A stretch of 64,000 nt of DNA from Eretmocerus hayati (lineage: Eukaryota; Arthropoda; Insecta; Hymenoptera; Aphelinidae). The translations under genes were made by a program, and so were the position numbers. Under the pieces are notes generated by a model. It saw only the letters and a program-made list of their open reading frames with translations, was not told where the DNA came from and did no database searches. Of this stretch, positions 56,201 through 64,000 are shown one piece after another. The stretch lies in NCBI GenBank assembly GCA_029851415.1, contig CM056744.1:15445268-15509267 (forward strand), read 5' to 3'. How positions within the stretch are numbered: the first letter of the stretch is position 1; each line of letters opens with the position of its first letter.

Positions 56201-59162
56201 CGTCGGATATTTCGACGCTCTGGCGAATCATATATTGTAAATATACTATAATCATACTATGTAATCATACTATACACACTATTCGAGGTGTCAACCCTGA
56301 CTACAGCGCCATAATACCACGGATGAACGCGTAAGGTGGCGGAATATTGAACTGTTGTTCTGCCAACTCCTATCTCTTATACATTGTCTGTTAGGCAACG
56401 CTTGACACCTCGAATACAGTAAGCAAAACTTGAACTGTTTGTTCTCTAGTGGAAATACTGTTTCACCTGGCACAAAATTCAATGACAAAATGCGGAGAAA
56501 ACGAGGATTTTCAATTCCCGCGCCAAAAAATCTACAACGTGAACTGTAAGATGACATGATTTTTCAAATACATCTTGTCCAGAAAAATTACAAGCACACC
56601 CAGGAACATATGAATATTTTCTTCGGGTCATTCTGCATCCGTCACGAGTGAAAAATTCGAGTGTAATTCCAGAAGAAAAAGTAGAGCAGTAGTTCTAGAG
56701 TATAGGTGATGACCTAACAGACATATTTTTTTAGTACAGGCGTTTATCCATGAAATAGTACATTTCGATACAAGGTTGCAGATTCAACTCCCGTGTATTG
56801 AACTATACACTCTCTATTACTAAAAACGTCGCGTTTAAACGTAATTTTGAGGTTTTCGTGATGAAACAATACATCCGCACTTCGCTTCCAAGCCCATTTC
56901 AGGAACTGGGACACATGTCTGCCCTAGTGCCCCAAATGGGCTACTGCACGTACAATCACTGCGGAAATGCACCATTTTAATGTACTAAGCGTAAAAGTGT
57001 GCTTTGTGCACAGTTCGCCTGAATCAAGATTTTAATCACAGTCTATCAGAAAGTATAGTTCGATATACGGAAGTAAAACCTACTTTTCGATACTCCGGCG
57101 TGAAGTTTTTTTGCTTTACTCGTGTTAATTTCGACCCTCGCCAGGGCTCGGGCCGAAAACAATCACTCGGAAAGCAAAACCAAACTTCCCATTTTCGAAT
57201 CGAAAAATACTATTTCGCATCCTCGTGTTGATTCCGACCTTCACCTACGGCTCGTGCCAAAAATCCATCACTCGGATGGGGAAAAATGTTTTCACACCCT
57301 TGTATCGAAATGTACTAATTGTGATAAACTATGATAAATGCTGACAAACTATGCGCGACGTGCAATTTTGTGCACAGTGTATCAAAATGATCATTTTCTG
57401 TACCGGTTCCGGGAATCGTCCGGAACTTGTTTAGTTTTTAAATTTTCCATTGTCATGGGCCAAAACCCAAGAAATTATGACTATTCGTGATGAATTGGAG
57501 TTTGTCTCTTACGGTGCCTCTAAAAATATCAAATGGTAGTCTAGAGCTAGTTGTAATCTTATAAATAGAAGTATCCACGCCGAGCAGGCCATCGGCTTCA
57601 ACCTGCACGGATTTTGCCAACATAGCTCGGACAAAATAGCACACGTGTTCCGTAGATCATTTCAACTATTCAGGTATTTTGAGTATTTTAGTTTTGATTG
57701 ATAATCATGTACATATCGGTAAAAAAGTGTTGCGAAATTTGAAATAAAATCAGTTCCATATTTTCTGCTGTATTCGTGAATTTACGTTTTAAGATTTGTG
57801 CGAGATATCTAATTTTTTGCTATTAACACATCTTATCGTGTGAATTGAAATTTTTAGTCTAAAGAAAAAAAATCCTTACGAGGTTATGAATGTGGATAAT
57901 CAGCTAAGGATTATTGAGCAATAATTGCTGGACATAAAAGAATTTTATTTGTTCCCAAGGGAAATGACTCAATTCTTCAGTTTCTAAAAACAAGTTATTG
58001 AGATTGGAATTTCCTCTTTTTGAACCTCTGTCAAGTTCGTGATGTTCGGGCTTCTCAGAGTTTTCAATAAAATTTCCATTTCTAAACGATCTGAAGTAGA
58101 AATGAACAAATTTAGCGAACACTGAATGGGGTTTCTTCAATTTAAGGGAAATTCAAGTATCACGATTCAGATTACATTACAATTGAGAAAATTCTTCATT
58201 TCACCATGGCAGAAATGAAGAAATCTATATCATACAACTTTTGAATCAAAATTAGATTATCTCGTCCATTGATCCGTTTGATATCATCTGAGTCAATTTA
58301 CACCAAACTTCTCAGATAATCTCGAGCAAATAGGATTACGGTAGAAGGTGAACGTGGTAATGACACGTATCATGCCGAATCGCACTCTTAAGAGCTGACA
58401 AATTCACTTCTTAGGAACCGTCTTATACCTGACATTACATTCCAATTCTACGTGACTTAAATTCATGAATTTCGTGTTCTTCAATTTTAGATTCAACACC
58501 ACTGATCTGAGATTAATTCATGCGTGAAAATGATTACGCAGGATTGTAAAATTGCTCAAATATAGACCATAGTTATACGGAATATTTGAATACGAAATTG
58601 TTCAGGTGAATTTAGGCCAAATGGAAGACAAATTTTAGCCTACTCAGACGAAGGCCGAAAAAATGACTATGAATAAGAATATTTCGACTTTACGGGATAG
58701 ACTAAAGGGATGCTAAAATCTACTACTTTGCGATTCTCAACTAGGTTTATAATGATTGTCCTGATTCTCAATTTTCACCCAAATATCTTACAGAATATTG
58801 TCTCGTACCTCATTTAATGCTTTTATAATTGAAATCAGTGTCTTTATAAAACCTGAAAGATGATTGATTTCAAGATATACCTTGAATCTCCTACTTCCTG
58901 ATGGATTTTTGGCATATGGTATTCCAGTAAATGCTGCATACTGAATAGTTTCATTTTGTAACATGAACATCTGCCCAGCGACTGGCTCTCCATTGTTCCC
59001 TTTTTGTACTGTAAATATTTCTCCAACTACTGGCCCTTTATTCGTGTCAACTGGTACCGTTAATGCCTGTGATATTAATCTAAGGCCATTGCAGTAGTCC
59101 TCCAACAACACGAATACAAAAATGCATAATGCTAGTGATGAAATTGACTTTTTCATATTCAA
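44213..59162 (-). CDS. Secreted carboxylesterase-like pseudoenzyme fused to amphipathic-helix domain
   Basis: Ten exons on the minus strand: 59162-58881, 55776-55639, 55555-55399, 55307-55122, 53610-53405, 52753-52597, 47933-47821, 47725-47506, 45767-45647 and 45554-44213. All have GT-AG ends and matching phases; the product is about 973 residues (971 if the ATG at 59156 is used). After a signal peptide comes a whole type-B esterase fold: G-I-P-Y-A, E-D-C-L-Y-I-N-V-Y, the oxyanion loop H-G-G-A-F (156-160), the elbow G-D-T-A-G (236-240), and N-F-I-K-T-G-K-P-T-P. The nucleophile Ser is Thr238 and the acid Glu is Asp369; His474 remains. Exon 10 reads from the esterase end straight into a ~350-residue Ala/Lys/Asp/Val-rich helical domain that is homologous to the gene at 33480-37567. 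Loss of esterase activity is likely but not proven. Glutactin-like proteins also have inactive esterase folds with odd tails, but this tail differs. Confidence 0.88.
45905..46150. repeat. Repeat family R2, copy in last introns of fusion gene
   Basis: Contains GTGAAAATTTCGATGATGCA, then AAGTTTGAGAAGAGTTGTCG and ACCTAACCTC; diverged relative of 35100-35405. Confidence 0.5.
46151..47080. other. Intron sequence, nothing recognised
   Basis: AT-rich intron 8 of the fusion gene with no domain or clear repeat. Confidence 0.4.
47090..47470. repeat. Cluster of CACTGAA/TTCAGTG palindromic words in intron
   Basis: More than ten copies of short words such as TCACTGAAGTTTCAGTGA, GAACCGTCAGTGA and CACTGAAACTCCAGTGA at 15-40 base spacing. 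Same word family as 38940-39065, which lies beside a Helitron copy. Confidence 0.65.
48706..48946. repeat. Hairpin MITE family R1, copy in intron
   Basis: Includes a perfect 12 bp hairpin at 48733-48757 (GTGCGTAAAACA, one base, TGTTTTACGCAC). The family core follows: GATACTCGGGCGTGAAG, CCCTCGCCAGGGCTCGGGCC, ATCACTCG and ACCCTCGGATCGAAAAATAC. Confidence 0.7.
49249..51714. mobile_element. 2.47 kb nonautonomous element with ~390 bp inverted arms
   Basis: Tips CACGGTGGGCGAG at 49250 and, inverted, at 51713. The arms (49249-49640 and 51325-51714) match closely, with blocks such as TCAGGATCTGCCATGTCTCG and GAGTCAAGCTGCACAGTTGA. The centre has no recognised gene but contains an AAGGTAAGTGTACCCAATTG tip near 50776 like that at 40102. 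It sits in intron 6 of the fusion gene. Confidence 0.75.
53831..54585. mobile_element. 755 bp MITE with CACTGTAAAAAATTTCTGTG ends
   Basis: Perfect 20 bp inverted ends, TA on both sides, and inner arms sharing GAAAACACAGTTCGGT and TGGATAAAAA-type blocks. The tip is similar to that of the 5.1 kb foldback element at 26245. It appears nested in an older element whose edges show GGTTGAA-rich words (53755-53830 and 54590-54710). Located in intron 4 of the fusion gene. Confidence 0.75.
54790..55047. mobile_element. 258 bp hairpin MITE in intron 4
   Basis: CCGTATTCTAAATTTTG starts both arms; GGCATCGGTGGCGCTCT and GTAACCTGTAAAATTTGCCG are shared inverted. The left arm has a short extra block (GAGGTAAAATTTTCCGGTAA). 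It lies only 75 bases downstream of exon 4, which carries the esterase elbow. Confidence 0.8.
56750..57325. repeat. Hairpin MITE family R1, double copy in intron 1
   Basis: Two R1 cores lie one after another (CCCTCGCCAGGGCTCGGGCC at 57136 and a diverged CCTTCACCTACGGCTCGTGCC near 57239), with GATACAAGG and CACCCTTGTATCGAAATGTA edges. Confidence 0.6.
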
Positions 59163-61505
59163 TATTTTAGATATGAGGAATTCTTGTCATAAATGAGCCA
59201 TTGACGATTATGATAAAATTCACACTGTTTCAATTTGAAAGCGAGTCTTGGAACTGGAATCTTTTTTTTCAGTTACACCTCATTTATATCAAGCTAATTA
59301 TAAATTCTTCATTGACGCATTAATCCAAAGAAAACGATTCATACGAGTATTCTTGACAAGAATAATGTCAATATCTTTTTAAGACAAGTTGTCGATGTAT
59401 TAAAACTTCAACCTTATCAGTCTTGATTATGCAAACAACTCTTATCGCATCGATCTAGATCAATGATCTAATAACCAGATAGTCTCATGAAATGAAAATT
59501 TTCAGTTAAAGTAGATAGGTGTCCGTGAAAGAAAATGTTACCATATCTAGATTCCAAAGAGAATAAATTCATAATCTATTGTTAAAAAGTATTCCGTGTG
59601 ACCTTACTTTATGCATAGAGATTATTCTAATCATTCTGAAAGAATGTGTTGGAGGAGTACCTTGGCAATTTACGTCCTAATAGATGATCAATGAATAATT
59701 TTTCCGAAACATGGTTCGATCTAATTCTCATAATTTCTTCGAAAAATCTATCGTTCGCTTGAATGTCAAATTAGAAAAAAATTTAGAACTAGTTGGCTAG
59801 AATCTCGTAACAATATTAGTAAAATTGATTTTTTGGATGTTGAAATCATTCATTGCTTCAGAACCAACTTTGAGCCATGGTCTACTCAATGAAGCCTTGT
59901 TGACTTTAATATTCACTTGATGTATGAATAACCACGATTGGAAGTGATTTCCTCAGCTATAGATTTTGAATGATGAAGCAATGACTTCCTTGAATAAGGA
60001 ATTTTTTCAATCTCCCTGACGCACTCTGATATGATGCTCTCTTACATTTTCATTCTCAAGTTTAATCACAAGAATTTGAAAATTTGTATTTAATTTCATA
60101 TGGGACAGGATATCTATATCCATCGCTCATCTTGGAGTTACGACGGGAATTATCTTGTGGTAGTACTCCCAGGGGCCAAAGACCTTAAAAATTTGAGAAA
60201 TTCGAGCCTTCTCCCAAACTAGTAGCAGCTTTTCGAATGGTAATTACTCAGTTATGGGCCTGATATTCTCTTAGCTGCAATGTTTGTCAGTTCTGGTTCT
60301 TGGGCTCTTATTCAGAATCTATCATAATAGCCTCACACTTAATCATCGTATCATCGAACAAACTACGCTTCCATCCAAAAAAATATCATGCGAATGTTCA
60401 AATTAATGCTCATGAACGAATGACAAAATTGTAAAATTCTTCCACTCTCTTAATTTACAAGTGTATCAGTATTTCTTCGAGGTCAATGATCAACATGACT
60501 CCCAGCACAATACTCCCGAATCAGAGTGAATTCATTCACATTGTTAAGAAATACAATTTTTCTGATTGTTAAGAGATCTTTTATAATCTTTAGGTTATCT
60601 TAATTTTGATTCATTTCGGAAGATTCGATAATCGTTTCAATCACTAAGAGAGCGGTGTTGAAGATGTGTGAATGAACAAACGTTAGAATTGAATGATAGA
60701 TATGATTATCATCTAGAAATCGGCTGAATTAAATGCTCGCTTCCGTGAGATCATTTTCAGAATATCCAGATTGTTGAATGAAGGAGATCATAATTAGTTG
60801 TCGCTTGGAACATGTATGAATTGAGATATGAAGATGTAGGAAAAGATTAATCATCATTGGGAAATCAGTAGGAATTTTCGATTTCAATCCAATGCTAACA
60901 GGAAGAGGAACCGAAATTGTTTCACAATCTTGGGAGATTCTTTTCCCTCTTTCATACTGAATATCGCATCTTTCTCGAAAATAGCTTAAATGAGCATGAA
61001 TTTTCCAAACGTATTTTTCAGCTCTGTCCTTCAACAAGTCAGGTTGAATTTTTCTATGAGTTGTCATTACAATCCAACCACGCACAGGTAAAGTCACTTG
61101 CCTAACTGGGATACTACGTACGTTTAAAGTAAACCCCGCTGAATAAATATCAAATAGATATCAAATGTGGTGTCATACGGAGAATTTTAAGTAAGAGTAT
61201 GTACCTGATATGAAATCGATTTTCTCGTCAAAATTCGCTCCAGAAGTACAATCAGTGGGGAAGAAAATTGAAAATTTGGCACTTTCTGTGAACTATCGAT
61301 CATCTTGGTTCTCACTCCTTGACTTATTTCGACAGGTTTGACTTCAATACGGATCGCAATACGCGGGAATAATGTATCCTTGGGCATGAGTTGAACATCG
61401 ATTACATGATTTGATCCGTATTTATGAGGGCATTGCAGAATGTATAACCGAGTGGATGTTTTTGCGAACTGTGAGCTATGCATCAGTACTGTTTCGCACA
61501 TATTC
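59163..61505. other. 5' flank of fusion gene; two unassigned ORFs
   Basis: A TATA-like GATATAAATGAGG on the minus strand near 59285 could serve the fusion gene, about 100-120 bases before its ATG. Minus-strand ORFs of 122 codons (61097-60729) and 113 codons (61528-61187) have ordinary protein-like composition. I recognise no domain, and joining them across the short GT-AG gap between them does not keep the frame. No other gene seen. Confidence 0.35.
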
Positions 61506-61545
61506 ATTTGATTGATTGATTGATTCATTCATTCATTTATTTATC
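61506..61545 (+). repeat. GATT/ATTC tetranucleotide microsatellite
   Basis: TTGATTGATTGATTGATTCA continuing into ATTCATTCATTTATTTAT. Confidence 0.85.
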
Positions 61546-61557
61546 AATATATCTATT

Positions 61558-61650
61558 CGAGGTCAGAGTGGCTCGGCGGATGAAGTATCAAACTCCTGTG
61601 CGGAATCCTGCGTTGGAATCCCGGCCGGGCACCACTGAAATTTTTTTCAC
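61558..61650 (+). mobile_element. tRNA-derived SINE-like fragment
   Basis: A polymerase III A-box-like GTGGCTCGGCGG is followed about 40 bases later by a B-box-like CGTTGGAATCCCGG, then CCGGGCACCACTG and a T-rich tail. The spacing and the GGAATCCCGGCCGGGCAC end are typical of tRNA-derived SINE heads. It does not fold as an intact tRNA, and no second copy is in the window. Confidence 0.45.
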
Positions 61651-61966
61651 GCGCGTTTTTCGGCGGTTCAGATGCTCTGGATTCCAATATATCTTATAAT
61701 CTGTTCATAGGTATGGTCTTCAACTTACTACGATGGCTGAGGAGGCTCAATACTGAGTCTTGGTAGGCATTTTTATTCCTAAAATTCTACTCCGTGGATA
61801 CGTTTGATGTAACCCGTCAAGTTATTTCCCAGAATGTGAATCATACACGTGGTTCTTTAATTTTGATGTGTTGAATCGAAAAAAGTTGAGATACTCGGGT
61901 TAGTTATCTGTCAAAGAGCAGCATTTATTTAGTACAGAACGTTCATTTAATGAGCCCCTTAAGGTA

Positions 61967-62801
61967 CAGACAGTCCTCCGTATTCGCGATGAATGCGTAT
62001 ACATTAGAGATGCCGCGTAAACCGAAACCGCGAATATAGGGACCTTGTGCATATGGGAATTTCGGGGTTAGGTACATCAGTGCATCAAGAGGTGCCCCAA
62101 ATTGAAAGAGACCTTGAGAAAATCCTCAATTGATTCAAAGATTCTTGTACATAGGGATAACTCTGCAAGAAAAATTGAGACATTATGAAAGGTAATTCGA
62201 AATTCCTCTCGAGTGCTAGTAAAATCGAGTAATAAGATCAATTTTGAGTTTGAACAAAACATTTTGCAACTTTTGCCTGGCGAGTTTGAAGGGCGTAATC
62301 TCTGACTACTTCTCGATAAGAGGCCATGGCCACTTGCATTTTGTGTTGGAAAATGATTGGGTATGTCTTTCTAAGAGCTCATCAACGATGTTTTGCATTC
62401 CACTCAGGAGTCTGGAATGAGATTATGTGCCCTGTAAAACTGGATTTCCTAACACTGCCAGGATCCGGCTCTTCCTTTTGAGGGAGGAGCTATGACTTTG
62501 ATATCTAATAGAGTTTCAACTGCAGTGCTAGCCAACCAATTTTCAAAAACGATGATGTATGACAACGGTTAGAAACATGCGCTCAATTCAATGCTTGAAG
62601 CTGTTCAGGAAGGACTCATTCGTATGGCGATACCATCGGGGGATATTATTTCAAGCACTAACATAAGTTTCCTTGAGAAACCGGAATCGAACCGCGAAGG
62701 CGGGGGCTGGAACCCGCGAGAACAAAGGAATGCCTCATTTGAGGGGACTGCGAAAATCGAATTCCACGAATACGGGGAACGCGAATACGGAGGGTCGTCT
62801 G
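61967..62801. mobile_element. 835 bp Tigger/pogo-like nonautonomous element
   Basis: The left tip CAGACAGTCCTCCGTATTCG and the right tip (minus strand) CAGACGACCCTCCGTATTCG match over about 22 bases, with TA on both sides (61965-61966 and 62802-62803). CAG tips with CCTCCGTATTCGCG are typical of Tigger-type ends. The centre has no transposase ORF. Confidence 0.7.
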
Positions 62802-62803
62802 TA

Positions 62804-63746
62804 GTTGCACACCAAAAGTTAGATGTCTCGAGACTCCACTCATCTGCTGTTCTTGGTAAGAAAAAGCGTAAATGTCAAAAGTTGTAACTGTGATACTAGC
62901 AAAGACTTGTTTTTTTTCCTTGCTGGATTAAAAAATGTAGAAATTCGGATTTTGCTTTCTGGAACATTGTTAGGAATTGTCTCAGGAATTTTACCGCCTA
63001 ACTTTTATCGCTAAATTGATTATTAATCGAACAATAATGGCACTTACGTTTTCTTGTCGCCATCAAATACTGATCAAGGAAACCGTAAGCTGGTCGAAAA
63101 TGGCTCACGGCAGAATTCGCGCGTCCGAATACTGCGCGAGAAAATCGTAAGCCACAGCAGCTGCTTCAGCATGGTGTATGCAACAGAAGCTGAATATCGT
63201 GATTGCTCTGATGTTGGTTACGGTAGGAGTCATGGCGAGGAATACTTGGTAAGAAAATCGCATTTCACGGCACGCTATAGCTTACCGTATTAGCAACTTT
63301 TGGCCGGACCAGATTTTGCTATCTATAGTCAAGAAAATCGTAAGTGATCACTTACGCTTTTTTTGACAAGTATTATGCTGTTTACGGTTATTTTGACAAG
63401 TATTGCAGTGCATTTCCTGAGTACTCAAGAACGTTTTTGATTCATTTGAAATGAACTATCATAAATTGGTAGGCGGGGTAAAGACCATTATACCCCCCCC
63501 CCCTCATTCACTTTTTCTTCAAAAGTAAAACTAGGCGAGTATGAGGTTTAGAAAAGAACCATTCATCTCCAGTACATCAAATCTTCAAATTTTATACGAC
63601 ATGGTTTAAACTCTTGGAAGGAATGAGATCTAAAAAAACCATGTCGAGTACTTTTTGAGCCGATTTGTCACGATCAACATATCATCACTGATAGAGACTA
63701 GAGCCACTTTCCTCCAATCAAATCTTTCTTTCAATTCATCGTAATG
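62804..63746. other. Gene-free stretch
   Basis: Only short ORFs. A recurring GAAAATCGTAAG word (near 63140, 63250 and 63330) and a CCCCCCCCC run followed by ACTTTTTCTTCAAAAGTAAA and CTAGGCGAGTATGA near 63490-63545. The latter is a diverged match to 24535-24590. Confidence 0.4.
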
Positions 63747-64000
63747 GTGGTGGTTTGACAATTTCTTACTAGCTAATTGTCGCTGAAATAACCCGGAGTT
63801 TAGGTGAGTAAGAGGTACAGAGGAATATCGAAATAGAGAGAATATAATTGAGTATGATATGAGATTTTAGTGAATCATCATGAAAACCAAATTGAACTTA
63901 TATTTTCTCTATTTCAATATTCCCCTGTACCTCTTCTACTCACCTAAACTTCGGGTCATTTCAGCGACAATTAGCTAGTAAGAAATTGTCAAACCACCAC
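63747..64000. mobile_element. Foldback MITE cut by the window end
   Basis: GTGGTGGTTTGACAATTTCT at 63747 has its reverse complement at the last bases of the window. The arms are about 105 bases and include GAGTTTAGGTGAGTAAGAGG and a GAATATCGAAATAGAG-like block around a ~45 base centre. Confidence 0.8.

Noticed and set aside
60729..61528. Two-exon gene from the ORFs at 61187-61528 and 60729-61097
   Set aside because: A GT-AG gap exists (CAG|GTACAT to GTTAG|GCAAG), but joining it breaks the reading frame of the second ORF.
62680..62730. GGTTCGATTCC B-box on the minus strand suggesting a tRNA
   Set aside because: It is part of the Tigger-like element end; no A box or acceptor stem at the right spacing.
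1..64000. CRISPR arrays, bacterial operons or phage genes
   Set aside because: No regularly spaced identical repeats and no prokaryotic genes; all supported genes have spliceosomal introns or belong to eukaryotic transposons.

Overview
This is a eukaryotic nuclear window, most likely from an arthropod and probably an insect. It is AT-rich, its genes are split by GT-AG introns, and it is crowded with DNA transposons, Helitrons and hairpin MITEs. Nothing in it fixes the species. I see no operons, bacterial genes, CRISPR arrays or rRNA.

Three real host genes can be rebuilt exon by exon with consistent splice phases. (1) A secreted serine carboxypeptidase of the SCPEP1 (retinoid-inducible) type lies on the + strand (13782-19691, nine exons, 438 residues, full catalytic triad). 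(2) A two-exon minus-strand gene (37567-33480, 373 residues) encodes a signal peptide, a short acidic stretch with a furin-like site, and a long amphipathic, Ala/Val/Asp/Lys-rich helical domain. (3) A ten-exon minus-strand gene (59162-44213, about 973 residues) encodes a signal peptide, a complete type-B carboxylesterase-like domain, and then a ~350-residue C-terminal domain homologous to that of gene 2. In the esterase domain the nucleophile Ser is Thr (GDTAG) and the acid Glu is Asp, so it looks like a pseudoenzyme. This esterase-like plus amphipathic-helix fusion, next to a paralogue carrying the helical domain alone, is the most unusual thing in the window.

The rest is mostly mobile DNA. 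1-4.2 kb holds a decayed ISL2EU-type transposon with a YqaJ/SWIM nuclease gene and a convergent THAP/DDE transposase gene. 6.6-12.5 kb has hairpin repeats, a pogo/Tigger-type terminus and a GC-rich 2.4 kb inverted-repeat element. 20.7-25.8 kb has an LTR-like fragment, a truncated Helitron split by a 963 bp TA-flanked MITE (its empty site is preserved in a second Helitron copy at 39-40 kb), and an 800 bp palindrome. 26.2-31.4 kb is a 5.1 kb foldback element with two nested insertions, one carrying a broken Ulp1-like cysteine protease ORF, plus a SWIM-type C-terminal remnant. 38.8-43 kb is simple and minisatellite repeats with Helitron ends. More MITEs sit in the introns of gene 3 and at 61.5-64 kb (a SINE-like piece, a Tigger-like element, a foldback cut by the window edge).

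All three host genes make proteins with N-terminal signal peptides, so the window may hold secreted proteins of related use. No shared pathway can be shown from sequence alone.
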